From CAYZEZ01 sp964477295 (GTDB lineage Bacteria > Bacteroidota > Bacteroidia > Bacteroidales > SM23-62): a DNA stretch of 29,153 nt. A program made the translations under genes and the position numbers. Below are positions 15,538-23,815 of this stretch, piece by piece. The notes under the pieces are model-generated. The model made no database searches. It was not told where the DNA came from and was given only the letters and a program-made list of their open reading frames with translations. Location: contig CAYZEZ010000019.1 in NCBI GenBank assembly GCA_964477295.1, positions 1 through 29,153 on the forward strand. The letters are read 5' to 3'. Numbering within the stretch: the first letter of the stretch is position 1; every line of letters begins with the position of its first letter.

Positions 15538-17175
15538 ATGAAACTTCGTAACATCCTATTAACTGTAATATTAGCAGTAATCCACGTCCATGCATTCAGC
15601 TGCACCATCATAGCAATCGGGAAGAAAGCCTCCACTGATGGCTCGGTTATTATCTCCCACTCCGACGCTGGTCCTGACTGCAGGCTCCATGTTGTTCCAG
15701 GAGCCAACTTCAAGCTCGGAACAATGGCCCCCGTACACTGGGGTATGGTAGACCTGGGAAGGCCGCTCGGTGATTATGGTGAAGTGATCGGACACATCCC
15801 GCAGGTAACACAGACCTATTCCTATTTTCAATCGGCCTACCCTCAGATAAATGAATTTCAGCTGGCCATTGGGGAAAGTACGATGAGTCAGCGGGATGAG
15901 TTAAGGGTGGATATCGGGATATGTAAGCAGATAATGACGGTAGAGCAAGCCCAGGCCTTTGCATTGCAGCGATGCAAGACGGCAAGGGAAGCCCTCCTTC
16001 TTATCACAAATTTACTGGAAACTTACGGATTCCTTCCCTCATGTGCAGGTGAATCGGAAGCCCTGGTAATCGGTGATGTAAATGAGATCTGGATACTCGA
16101 GATTTTCAGCGTGGGTAATGATTGGGAACCCAACAGTGGTAATCCCGGTGTGATCTGGGCAGCTCAGAGGGTACCTGATGATAATGTTCTGGTGATCCCC
16201 AACTGGAGTATCATAAAGGAAATCAACCTTGATGACAAAGAAAATTTTATGGCTTCCGGTAATTATATTAAAATTGCCATTAACCATGGCTGGTATGATC
16301 CCGAAGGAGGAAAGCCATTCATCTGGCAGGAGGTTTACTCTCCCGTACCCAGGGAATGGGCCACCAGCCGATTCTGGTTGTTTTATTCAACGTTTGCGCC
16401 GGATTATGCCGATTGGCCGGATCGTTATACTGAGGATCCTTTCAAGGGCGACGACCAGTATACCCAGTACGTCGAACCATTATCTCTCTATCCCTTTTCT
16501 GTGAAACCGGAAAAGAAGATGTCAGTTCAGGATGTAATGGATTTTCAGCGGTCTACATTCACAGGAACCATCTATGATAAAGAGAATTCACCTGCATGGT
16601 ATTATCCTAACCAGTCCGGTGTAATGGTAAAAAGCCAGGTTGCCACACCCTTTCCCAGTTCCGAGTGGCGCAAAGTATTAAAGATCAACAGCCGCAGAAA
16701 CGTTGCCCGTGCCCGTGGCGAATATGGTATGATCGCCCAGCTTCGCGGATGGCTGCCCAATGAGGTCGGTGGGATATACTGGTTCTATGTCGACAATGCC
16801 CATGTTTCAGCCTATGCTCCTATCTATACAGGAGTTACAGATGTGGCTGAATGTTACAAGATCTATGATACGGAGAAGTTTGATGATAATTCAATCCGCT
16901 GGTGTGTCGATTTCGTTGAAAACCTCCTTTATCTTCGCTGGCAGGAAGCCATAATCGACCTCCGCCTGAAAAGGGATAAGCTTGAGAACAGATTCTTTGA
17001 AGAACAGGATGAGATCGATAAAAAAGCCACAGAAATGGCTGAGAAAAATCCGGAAAAAGCTAAAGAATACCTGACGGAATTAACCATCCGAAGAATGGAA
17101 GAAATTCATACGTTGTTTATCGAGATGAGGTACGAGCTGATTACGAAGTACACTAATAATAAACAAGGCATCTAG
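15538..17175 (+). CDS. secreted C69-family peptidase (Ntn dipeptidase)
   Basis: A signal peptide (MKLRNILLTVILAVIHVHAF S) would be cut just before Cys22. This leaves CTIIAIGKKASTDGSVIISH as the new N terminus, the Ntn-hydrolase arrangement of C69 (formerly U34) dipeptidases in which the N-terminal Cys is nucleophile and base. SHSDAGPDCR and the downstream CAGESEALVIGDVNEIWILE and GEYGMIAQLRGWLP segments fit the family, as does the 545-residue length. The C terminus is a charged helix rich in Lys and Glu. Export implies peptide scavenging outside the cytoplasm. The neighbouring amine kinase/phospho-lyase could use an unusual amino acid it releases; that link is inference. It stops at TAG. Confidence 0.85.
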   Translation: MKLRNILLTVILAVIHVHAFSCTIIAIGKKASTDGSVIISHSDAGPDCRLHVVPGANFKLGTMAPVHWGMVDLGRPLGDYGEVIGHIPQVTQTYSYFQSAYPQINEFQLAIGESTMSQRDELRVDIGICKQIMTVEQAQAFALQRCKTAREALLLITNLLETYGFLPSCAGESEALVIGDVNEIWILEIFSVGNDWEPNSGNPGVIWAAQRVPDDNVLVIPNWSIIKEINLDDKENFMASGNYIKIAINHGWYDPEGGKPFIWQEVYSPVPREWATSRFWLFYSTFAPDYADWPDRYTEDPFKGDDQYTQYVEPLSLYPFSVKPEKKMSVQDVMDFQRSTFTGTIYDKENSPAWYYPNQSGVMVKSQVATPFPSSEWRKVLKINSRRNVARARGEYGMIAQLRGWLPNEVGGIYWFYVDNAHVSAYAPIYTGVTDVAECYKIYDTEKFDDNSIRWCVDFVENLLYLRWQEAIIDLRLKRDKLENRFFEEQDEIDKKATEMAEKNPEKAKEYLTELTIRRMEEIHTLFIEMRYELITKYTNNKQGI

Positions 17176-17300
17176 GGTAAGAAAGATCCTTCAAATCGCA
17201 AAAAGGAAAAATAAAATGAGCAAATACAACAAGCTTGATATTTTGTAAGCATACGTAATGAAACTTGAATCGTCAGCATTTTTTAAGTAATTTTATGTTT

Positions 17301-18251
17301 ATGAAAATACGGTGGCTGATAATCATTGCCCTGATCCTGGCAATCCCGTCGTGTGAACAGGCTGAGCGCACCAGGGATACCTTAAAGACCTTTTTGAGGG
17401 AACCTCCGGTATATCCGGTGGCCAACACGATCAAAACATCCGTGTCGATTGGGTATTGTGCCTCGGTCGCTGTTGCCAGCCTGATGGAGATGGACATTCC
17501 GCATGCAACCGTTTACAGGGACGGGAATAAATCATTGATCTACCTCCATTCGGGTGCTGAGATGTGGGTCCCATACTGGAACAATAGAAATGAGGAGATC
17601 ATCATTGCTACTATTGCTGTGGATGAGGAGATGCTGATCATGAGCATTATATTCCCGGACGAGGCACTCAGGACAAATAAGTTTCAATTGCTGAATGTAG
17701 AGACTATCCCGGTAATTGTGGAAGAAGATCATATCATGACTATCTATGCCAACCAGGATATCAATATTGATGGAGATCCGTCGGTAAACATTGAAATGGG
17801 GCCTATGGAAATAGAAATTGAAGTCGGGCGCCTCGATGTCGAACGGCCACAGGCAGAGGAAGTGGCCATCAAACAGAATGCCTGGATTACAGATATTTAC
17901 CACAAGGGGACATTTAACCAGTTCCTGGATGATGATTATGTAATTACCGGCGGGGAACAGCAGGTATTTACCGGTTACCGTGGAACCAATACGGAAGCAA
18001 CTGTCATGCAAATGGCAGTAATCGGGGCCAAAATCTCCTCCGACTGTTTTTTAAATCCGGGCAGTGGATTCGCAATCCTGAAAGAGATTGACGTTTCCAG
18101 CTCCAGGAACAAAGGCCTGGATGACCTGGTACTGGGTACCATATTTTTCACCTTCATTGAACACTGCAATGGGAAAGTAATGATTCCCGCCGCCACCGGG
18201 AATTTTATCGCCTCTTCCGGAAAGGAATACGATCTTAACCTGTACGAATAA
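17301..18251 (+). CDS. putative lipoprotein of unknown family
   Basis: No family is recognised. The ATG at 17301 gives MKIRWLIIIALILAIPSCEQ, a lipoprotein-type signal with the Cys at residue 18. The ATG at 17295 adds two residues, and the TTG at 17265 is less likely. The mature part of about 300 residues is acidic and beta-rich and has no membrane span. One feature is SIGYCASVAVASLMEMDIPH, a stretch reminiscent of a thiol-enzyme helix start, but no His or Asn partner can be assigned. Another is an acidic low-complexity strand (NIDGDPSVNIEMGPMEIEIE). The C-terminal third contains GYRGTNTEATVMQMAVIG and MIPAATGNFIASSGKEYDL. It lies between the peptidase and the methyltransferase genes on the same strand. 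Confidence 0.7.
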   Translation: MKIRWLIIIALILAIPSCEQAERTRDTLKTFLREPPVYPVANTIKTSVSIGYCASVAVASLMEMDIPHATVYRDGNKSLIYLHSGAEMWVPYWNNRNEEIIIATIAVDEEMLIMSIIFPDEALRTNKFQLLNVETIPVIVEEDHIMTIYANQDINIDGDPSVNIEMGPMEIEIEVGRLDVERPQAEEVAIKQNAWITDIYHKGTFNQFLDDDYVITGGEQQVFTGYRGTNTEATVMQMAVIGAKISSDCFLNPGSGFAILKEIDVSSSRNKGLDDLVLGTIFFTFIEHCNGKVMIPAATGNFIASSGKEYDLNLYE

Positions 18252-18299
18252 CCTGGTTAGTTTGAAAGGTCGTATCTTTAAATTGTCCCATAAGATCAA

Positions 18300-19145
18300 A
18301 TGAGAGTCATTATTGCTTATATATTTAAAGTCCTCTTCAGGATCCCATTCCTGCGTAGCAGGTATTATGGAATTGTCTTCCGGATAATTCAACCACTTAA
18401 GCTGTTTAATGGGATCACCCGGATCGTAACATACGACAGGGACCTGAAAATGAAACTGGACCTGGATGAGTGGGTGCAACAGCATATATTTTTTCTTGGC
18501 TATTTTGATCTATTCGGGATTACCCTGGTTAAGAGTAGATTGACAGAAGGAAATGTTTTTATCGATGTTGGTGCAAACATAGGCTCATATACCCTGGTTG
18601 CGGCAAAATTGGTGGGTAAAACCGGAAAGGTATTTGCCTTTGAACCTGTTGGATCAGCATTTAACAGGTTAAGTGAAAACATATCCCTGAATGACCCGGG
18701 CAATATTAAAGCAGAACAAACAGCGATCTTTAACAGTAACCAAAAACTTGATTTCCACCTTTCCAGCAATAAAAACCTGGGCATGTCGAGCATCTACCAT
18801 CATGATGCGGAAAGCGGTGCAATTGAACAGGTCGGGGCAATCAGGCTGGATGATTATGTAAAGGACCACTCCATAGAAAGGATCGATATGATAAAAATCG
18901 ATATCGAAGGATCGGAAATGTTCGCTCTCCAGGGTATGACGGATACTCTGAGAAATTTTAAACCTGATATATTCATTGAATTAAAGGATGAAGCGCATCT
19001 CCACAGTGAGTATTCTGTGAATGATATTATAGGATTTCTTAACCGATTAGGTTATAAGCAGAATGCCCTGGACGAAGCAGGGAACCTCATCCCGGATTTG
19101 AATAAAAAAAGAAAGGATTATTACAATTTCCTTTTTAAATTCTAG
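18300..19145 (+). CDS. FkbM-family SAM-dependent methyltransferase
   Basis: The 281-residue protein has the FkbM methyltransferase pattern. The SAM-binding glycine-rich loop is FIDVGANIGSYTL (D89 to G95 region), the acidic residue that binds the ribose is in VFAFEPVGSAF, and IKIDIEGSEMFALQG follows at about 199-213. The N-terminal 80 residues are basic and hydrophobic and may help membrane or glycan docking. FkbM enzymes usually methylate hydroxyl groups on sugars, lipids or secondary metabolites. The gene starts 48 bases after the lipoprotein and ends at a TAG just before the nested hairpin at 19158-19209. A weak -7-like box (TATCTTTA, 18273-18280) lies 20 bases upstream. Confidence 0.87.
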   Translation: MRVIIAYIFKVLFRIPFLRSRYYGIVFRIIQPLKLFNGITRIVTYDRDLKMKLDLDEWVQQHIFFLGYFDLFGITLVKSRLTEGNVFIDVGANIGSYTLVAAKLVGKTGKVFAFEPVGSAFNRLSENISLNDPGNIKAEQTAIFNSNQKLDFHLSSNKNLGMSSIYHHDAESGAIEQVGAIRLDDYVKDHSIERIDMIKIDIEGSEMFALQGMTDTLRNFKPDIFIELKDEAHLHSEYSVNDIIGFLNRLGYKQNALDEAGNLIPDLNKKRKDYYNFLFKF

Positions 19146-19157
19146 TGCCTCCGGGAT

Positions 19158-19209
19158 TTAAAAACCTCCAGGCAAATTGCCTGGAGCATTTAACCTTGGA
19201 GGTTTTTAA
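19158..19209 (+). terminator. nested, alternative hairpins between FkbM gene and ABC operon
   Basis: The outer arms TTAAAAACCTCCA (19158-19170) and TGGAGGTTTTTAA (19197-19209) are perfectly complementary over 13 bases. Inside, CTCCAGGC (19166-19173) pairs with GCCTGGAG (19179-19186) around AAATT. The two stems share CTCCA at 19166-19170, so they compete for it. The inner GC-rich stem forms first during transcription; the outer stem has A-tract/T-tract ends typical of a bidirectional terminator. The arrangement may be terminator plus attenuator for the ABC genes starting at 19241. Confidence 0.65.
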
Positions 19210-19240
19210 CTAACTTTATCCAATAAATCCAAATCCAATA

Positions 19241-19930
19241 ATGTCTGAATCTTCTCAAAACAGACAGATAAGGATCTCCCATTTATCGAGGACCTATCAG
19301 AAGGGAAGTGTTGAAGTTTGCGCCCTTCAGGATGTCTCCTTTGAATTAAGCCAGGGGAGATATTATTCAATTGTGGGAAAGTCCGGTTCTGGAAAATCCA
19401 CCCTCTTAAACCTGATTGGAGGACTCGATAAACCGACCGGCGGAGACATCGATTTTTACGGCAAAAAGATGTCAGAAATGAGCCGCAAAGACCTGGCCAG
19501 GCATCGCCAGACATCGGTGGGAATGATCTTTCAGTCGTTTAACCTGATTAACTCGCGCACTGCCATGGAAAATGTTGTTCTGCCCCTGGTATTCAGTGGG
19601 ATGAACAAACGGGAGAGAACAAGCCGTGGCAAGGATATTTTAGGCCAGGTTGGTTTGGGCAACAGAATGAAACATTATCCGGGTGAATTATCCGGCGGTG
19701 AGGCACAACGCGTTTCCATTGCCAGGGCATTGGCCAACCAACCGGATGTGATCCTGGCCGATGAACCGACAGGAAACCTCGATAGCAAGACTTCTGAAGA
19801 GATCGTAAATCTACTCGTATCCCTGAATAAGGAACACGGATTGACGGTCATAATGGTTACCCATGATGTGGAAATGGCAGAGGGTGTCTCAGATCAGGTT
19901 ATCAGGCTCAAAGATGGACAGATAATATAA
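19241..19930 (+). CDS. MacB/LolD-type ABC transporter ATP-binding subunit
   Basis: The 229-residue protein is a complete ATPase subunit. Walker A is GKSGSGKS (46-53), and IFQSFNLI gives the Q-loop. The signature is LSGGEAQR, Walker B is VILADEPTGNLDS, and the switch His is in VMVTHD. Length and GKSGSGKSTLLNLIGGLDKP are typical of the LolD/FtsE/MacB group, which drives export or mechanical extraction rather than uptake. The permease gene follows after 21 bases. A 7-of-8 match to the -7 consensus (TAACTTTA, 19211-19218) lies 22 bases before the ATG, downstream of the nested hairpin, so the pair may have its own promoter. Confidence 0.92.
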   Translation: MSESSQNRQIRISHLSRTYQKGSVEVCALQDVSFELSQGRYYSIVGKSGSGKSTLLNLIGGLDKPTGGDIDFYGKKMSEMSRKDLARHRQTSVGMIFQSFNLINSRTAMENVVLPLVFSGMNKRERTSRGKDILGQVGLGNRMKHYPGELSGGEAQRVSIARALANQPDVILADEPTGNLDSKTSEEIVNLLVSLNKEHGLTVIMVTHDVEMAEGVSDQVIRLKDGQII

Positions 19931-19951
19931 TGTTTTTTTACTGTTACAGCT

Positions 19952-21376
19952 ATGAATGTGGGTGATATGATACAAATGGGATTCTCCAACCTCTGGAGAA
20001 CACGCCTCAGGACAACGCTTACCATCCTGGGCGTGGTGATTGGTATCGGTGCTCTCACCTCAATGGTCTCCTTTGGAACAGGGATGCAGAAAAACTTCAC
20101 AGATGCATTTAAAAAAAGCGACCTGTTCACCAGCATGAACATTACTCCAACAAAAATCAACCTCGCTGAATTAAGCCACGGAGATGCATCTGGTTTATCC
20201 GGTCTTCTTGATGGTGATGTTAAACCTCTGACCGATTCAATCCTTTACAGTATCCGTGAAATACCAGGTGTGGAAATTGCCTTTCCTGAAGAAACATTCC
20301 CAGGAAGGATACAAATTGATCAGATGGAAACGACTACGAACATCCAACCCTTCCCTGTCATTATGGGGAAATATCCTCCTTTCAATGAATTACTGGCCGG
20401 TACATTTTATTCCGATGATTCATCCAGGATGGTTGTATTAAAATGGGAAACACTGAGAAACCTTGGGCTGATCGTTGAGGATCCCGATGTAAATATTACC
20501 CTCACGAAGGAAGATTCCCTGAAAGGCCGCCGCATTGTTCCTGTTGATTCAATTATTGATAAAGAAATTACAATCATAACGGCTACCATCAACCGGGAAG
20601 CTATGAAGAATCCCCTCGGTATCCTGATCAATCCCAGATTTGAACCCTTCAGCGAAACTGAAATGAAATTGACTGTAAGTGGCATCATTAAAAGAATGGA
20701 TGAATTTTCACTTTTCCGGTTTGGAGGCGGTGTGTTCATTCCTATGGAAACAGCAAGGTCAGTATCCAGACTGAGCTTCTCAAGCGTTTGGGACATATTA
20801 AACAAGGGAGATAAAGATGAGGGAACCTACGGATCGATCTACGTAAGAGTCAATAAAATGGGAGAAATGACAGGGGTCAGGAAGGAGATTGAAAAACTGG
20901 GTGTTGCAGTTTTCTCGATTTCCGATCAGTTGAATGAGATGAAACAGGCATTCCTGATCATAGACAGCCTGCTGGGTGCCATCGGTGCCATTGCCTTAAT
21001 AATTGCCGGTCTGGGAATTATTAATACCATGATCATGTCTATCCTTGAACGTACACGGGAGATAGGGATCATGAAAGCAGTAGGGGGGAGCGAGGGACAA
21101 ATAAAGTTAATATTCTTTGTTGAAGCAGGCTTTATCGGATTGATTGGTGGTATATTCGGGCTCGGATTGGGATGGCTGGTTACCCGGGTGGCAAACTTTA
21201 TTATGTTGTCGTATCTCCGGCCGCAGGACCTGCCACCTGTCGACCTGTTTTATTTCCCGATCTGGCTGCTGCTGGGTGCAATAGGATTTTCAGTCCTGGT
21301 AAGCCTGGCTGCAGGACTCTACCCGGCAATAAGAGCCGCCAGGATTGATCCGGTCAGGGCACTGAGGCATGATTAA
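19952..21376 (+). CDS. MacB/FtsX-type ABC transporter permease
   Basis: The 474-residue protein has the MacB topology. A cytoplasmic amphipathic start (MGFSNLWRTRLRTTLTILG) leads into one membrane helix (about 23-45). A large extracytoplasmic domain follows (about 46-335), then three membrane helices at about 340-365, 388-415 and 435-465. The conserved coupling segment IMSILERTREIGIMKAVGGS and the terminal YPAIRAARIDPVRALRHD are present. The extracytoplasmic domain is somewhat longer than in LolC/E. With the ATPase it forms a type VII ABC system that could export a peptide, lipid or lipoprotein. No membrane-fusion partner gene is next to it. It stops at TAA and the sulfatase starts 37 bases later. 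Confidence 0.9.
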   Translation: MNVGDMIQMGFSNLWRTRLRTTLTILGVVIGIGALTSMVSFGTGMQKNFTDAFKKSDLFTSMNITPTKINLAELSHGDASGLSGLLDGDVKPLTDSILYSIREIPGVEIAFPEETFPGRIQIDQMETTTNIQPFPVIMGKYPPFNELLAGTFYSDDSSRMVVLKWETLRNLGLIVEDPDVNITLTKEDSLKGRRIVPVDSIIDKEITIITATINREAMKNPLGILINPRFEPFSETEMKLTVSGIIKRMDEFSLFRFGGGVFIPMETARSVSRLSFSSVWDILNKGDKDEGTYGSIYVRVNKMGEMTGVRKEIEKLGVAVFSISDQLNEMKQAFLIIDSLLGAIGAIALIIAGLGIINTMIMSILERTREIGIMKAVGGSEGQIKLIFFVEAGFIGLIGGIFGLGLGWLVTRVANFIMLSYLRPQDLPPVDLFYFPIWLLLGAIGFSVLVSLAAGLYPAIRAARIDPVRALRHD

Positions 21377-21413
21377 AGCCATTTAACCAAAATAGTAAAC
21401 AACCTATCTCTAA

Positions 21414-22883
21414 ATGAAAAAACTAATCATTTTGGCATTCTGTATCAGTTCTGTGCTGACCGGCTGTCAGAAAGCCCCTGAGACCAAGCCCAATATAATC
21501 TTTATCCTTGCCGATGACCTGGGATATGGTGAATTGGGCTGTTACGGACAAAAGCTTATTAAGACACCCAATGTGGATAAAATGGCCGCTGAAGGAATGC
21601 GGTTTACCCAATTTTACTCCGGAAGCCCTGTTTGTGCTCCGTCAAGGTGTGTACTCCTTACCGGTTTGCAAACAGGACATTCCTTTGTGCGCGATAATTA
21701 TGAAATGGGTGGTTACCTGGATGAGGAAGAAGGCGGACAACTACCTCTTCCCCCCGGCACTCAAACCCTGGCCCGGTTCTTAAAAGAAAAAGGTTATGCC
21801 ACAGGCGCTATCGGGAAATGGGGACTGGGTGGTCCGGGCTCAACCGGACTGCCGACCAGGCAGGGATTCGATTTTTTCTATGGCTACCTGTGCCAGAAAC
21901 AGGCCCATAATTACTATCCGTCCCATCTATGGAGAAACGAAGAATGGGATACCCTGGCCAATGGATATTTCGCACAACACCAGAAATTCGAGGGCGATCC
22001 GTCCAATCTTGCAGATTTTGAAAAATATAAGGGCACCGATTATGCCCAGGACCTGATGGCTGATGAAGCCCTGCAATTCATCAGGGATCACCGGGATGAA
22101 TCCTTTTTCCTCTACCTTCCTTTTCCGGTGCCTCACCTGGCCCTGCAGGTTCCGGATGAATCGCTCGAAATGTACCTTGGTAAGTTCGAAGAAGAACCAT
22201 ACCTGGGCGAAAATGGCTATCTCCCCCACCCTTATCCAAAATCGGCTTATGCGGGCATGATCACACGGATGGATATGCAAATTGGCCAGATCATGGATCT
22301 CTTAAAAGAACTTAAACTCGACGAAAACACTATCGTCATGTTTTCGAGCGACAATGGAGCAACCTTCCTGGAACAGGTTGACACCGGGTTTTTTAATAGT
22401 AATGGCGGACTCCGCGGTCATAAAGGCAACCTGTATGAAGGAGGGATCCGTGTTCCCTTCATAATCAGGTGGCCAGGCCATACGGAACCGGCAAAAAAAG
22501 TATCCAATTATATTGGAGGATTTCAGGATATCATGCCAACATTGCTTGAAATTGCAGGGATTGAAGAACCCTACTACCTGGATGGGATTTCGCTTCTGCC
22601 TGAAATATTGGGACATGAACAACAAGAGCATGGATTCCTTTACTGGGAATACCGGAGTGGCCCGGGATGGCAGGCAGTGCGGAAAGATGACTGGAAAGCC
22701 ATCAGAAAAGGAATCCGAAACGATCCGGATGCTCCGATGGAACTATATAACCTCAAAGAGGATTATTCTGAACAACATGACCTGGCAGAGGAATACCCCG
22801 GAATCATCGAGCGGATGGAAGAATTAATGAAAAGCGCAAGGGTGCCATCCTCCTATTTCCCACTGGCCATAGACTCAATTTAA
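21414..22883 (+). CDS. S1-family sulfatase, lipoprotein
   Basis: A lipoprotein signal ends SSVLTGC (Cys18) and is followed by the alkaline phosphatase-fold sulfatase domain. PNIIFILADDLGYGELGCYG holds the metal-binding Asp34 and Asp35. The activation motif is C74-A-P-S-R78, where Cys is converted to formylglycine by an anaerobic or FGE-type maturase. GKWGLGG supplies the Lys and Gly of the active site, and MFSSDNGA the late Asp/Asn pair. Length (489) is normal. It would remove sulfate esters from a glycan in the periplasm or at the outer membrane. A sulfatase beside furanosidase and rhamnosidase genes suggests a sulfated algal or host polysaccharide; the maturase is not in this window. Confidence 0.92.
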   Translation: MKKLIILAFCISSVLTGCQKAPETKPNIIFILADDLGYGELGCYGQKLIKTPNVDKMAAEGMRFTQFYSGSPVCAPSRCVLLTGLQTGHSFVRDNYEMGGYLDEEEGGQLPLPPGTQTLARFLKEKGYATGAIGKWGLGGPGSTGLPTRQGFDFFYGYLCQKQAHNYYPSHLWRNEEWDTLANGYFAQHQKFEGDPSNLADFEKYKGTDYAQDLMADEALQFIRDHRDESFFLYLPFPVPHLALQVPDESLEMYLGKFEEEPYLGENGYLPHPYPKSAYAGMITRMDMQIGQIMDLLKELKLDENTIVMFSSDNGATFLEQVDTGFFNSNGGLRGHKGNLYEGGIRVPFIIRWPGHTEPAKKVSNYIGGFQDIMPTLLEIAGIEEPYYLDGISLLPEILGHEQQEHGFLYWEYRSGPGWQAVRKDDWKAIRKGIRNDPDAPMELYNLKEDYSEQHDLAEEYPGIIERMEELMKSARVPSSYFPLAIDSI

Positions 22884-23119
22884 TAATATCTTCCAATTCA
22901 ACAAGCACTATTTCAATTACAAATATCTGACTATGAATACAACTGTAGCTTAAAACGAAAGATCGTTTTCCCTCGACCTCTTTCTCACTATTACCATGAT
23001 CCTGCTGGTAATCGAAGGTACTCACCTCTACAGTAAAGAATTAAAATATGATGAAATCTCCTGATAATAAATTAATTTACAGGGTATTTTGGTTATAAAA
23101 ACTTTAATTACATATCCGG
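22884..23119. other. intergenic region with two hairpins and a doubtful small ORF
   Basis: Two perfect 7-bp stems are visible: AAAACGA (22952-22958) with TCGTTTT (22963-22969), and ATTACCA (22990-22996) with TGGTAAT (23006-23012). The first could terminate the sulfatase transcript. Overlapping them, the frame from the ATG at 22933 to the TGA at 23062-23064 would encode a 43-codon peptide with one hydrophobic segment (LFLTITMILLVI), but it too contains a TAA (22951-22953, codon 7). It shows no recognisable family, so it is not called as a gene. Confidence 0.35.
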
Positions 23120-23815
23120 ATGAAAGATCTGTTCACTAAACTCCAGGAATTAATCGGGTTAACTCCTGATGTTCAAAAGAAGATAATAGCTTCACTGGTA
23201 GTCATCCTGGTCCTCTGGGTGATCAGGTATTTAATAATAAGAATTATCTGGCGAAAGACAGAGAATATAAGGATCAGGTACCAATGGAGAAGGACAACAA
23301 ACTATTTCTTCGGTATATTAGTCTTGCTTTTCCTGGGCATTATCTGGTTAAGGGAATTCAGGCCTCTTGGAACGTTCCTGGGATTACTTACTGCCGGTAT
23401 TGCAATTGCTCTTAAAGATCCATTGACCAATATGGCCGGCTGGATCTTTATCAAAGCAAGGAAACCGTTAAAAATAGGCGATAGGATTGAAATAGATGGA
23501 TTGGCAGGCGACGTCATCGATACCCACATGTTCAGGTTCACCATACTGGAATTGAGAAACTGGGTCGATGCCGACCAGACCACGGGCAGAATTATCCATA
23601 TCCCGAACAGTAAAATTTTTACCCAACCGCTGGCTAACTATCATGCCGGGTTCAGTTATATATGGAACGAGATCCCGGTTCTGATCACATTTGAGAGCAA
23701 CTGGCAGAAAGCTAAATCGATACTACTGGAAATAATAGATACACAGGCAGACAAGTTGTCTGCTGCAATGCAGAAGGAAATAAAAGAATCGAGCAAGAAA
23801 TTTATGATCCACTAA
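23120..23815 (+). CDS. MscS-family mechanosensitive channel, part up to in-frame TAA
   Basis: Residues 22-45 and 63-82 form membrane helices. The pore-lining helix and beta domain of MscS follow, with GLLTAGIAIALKDPLTNMAG, then WIFIKARKPLKIGDRIEI and GLAGDVIDTHMFRFTILE. IIHIPNSKIFTQPLANYH marks the end of the beta domain. The frame is closed by TAA at 23813-23815 after KESSKKFMIH, inside the C-terminal alpha/beta domain; the remaining 78 residues follow in the same frame. If the stop is real the product keeps pore and beta domain but loses the cytoplasmic cage end. MscS-type channels relieve osmotic stress; the upstream sulfatase is functionally unrelated. The start is ATG with an A/T-rich leader. 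Confidence 0.87.
   Translation: MKDLFTKLQELIGLTPDVQKKIIASLVVILVLWVIRYLIIRIIWRKTENIRIRYQWRRTTNYFFGILVLLFLGIIWLREFRPLGTFLGLLTAGIAIALKDPLTNMAGWIFIKARKPLKIGDRIEIDGLAGDVIDTHMFRFTILELRNWVDADQTTGRIIHIPNSKIFTQPLANYHAGFSYIWNEIPVLITFESNWQKAKSILLEIIDTQADKLSAAMQKEIKESSKKFMIH
23813..23815 (+). other. in-frame TAA inside MscS gene (codon 232)
   Basis: Codons read TTT ATG ATC CAC TAA AAC TTA CTC ACT CCA ACA. This gives FMIH-stop-NLLTPTVYTSV in one frame. The segment before LTP in this MscS subgroup commonly has an aromatic residue after a beta strand (I.Y..LTP), so Tyr to TAA is the simplest reading. Confidence 0.75.

Noticed and set aside
17532..18011. A 159-codon minus-strand ORF opposite the unknown lipoprotein.
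   Set aside because: The plus-strand frame has a signal peptide and balanced composition; the minus-strand translation is rich in Ile, His and Cys without any motif.
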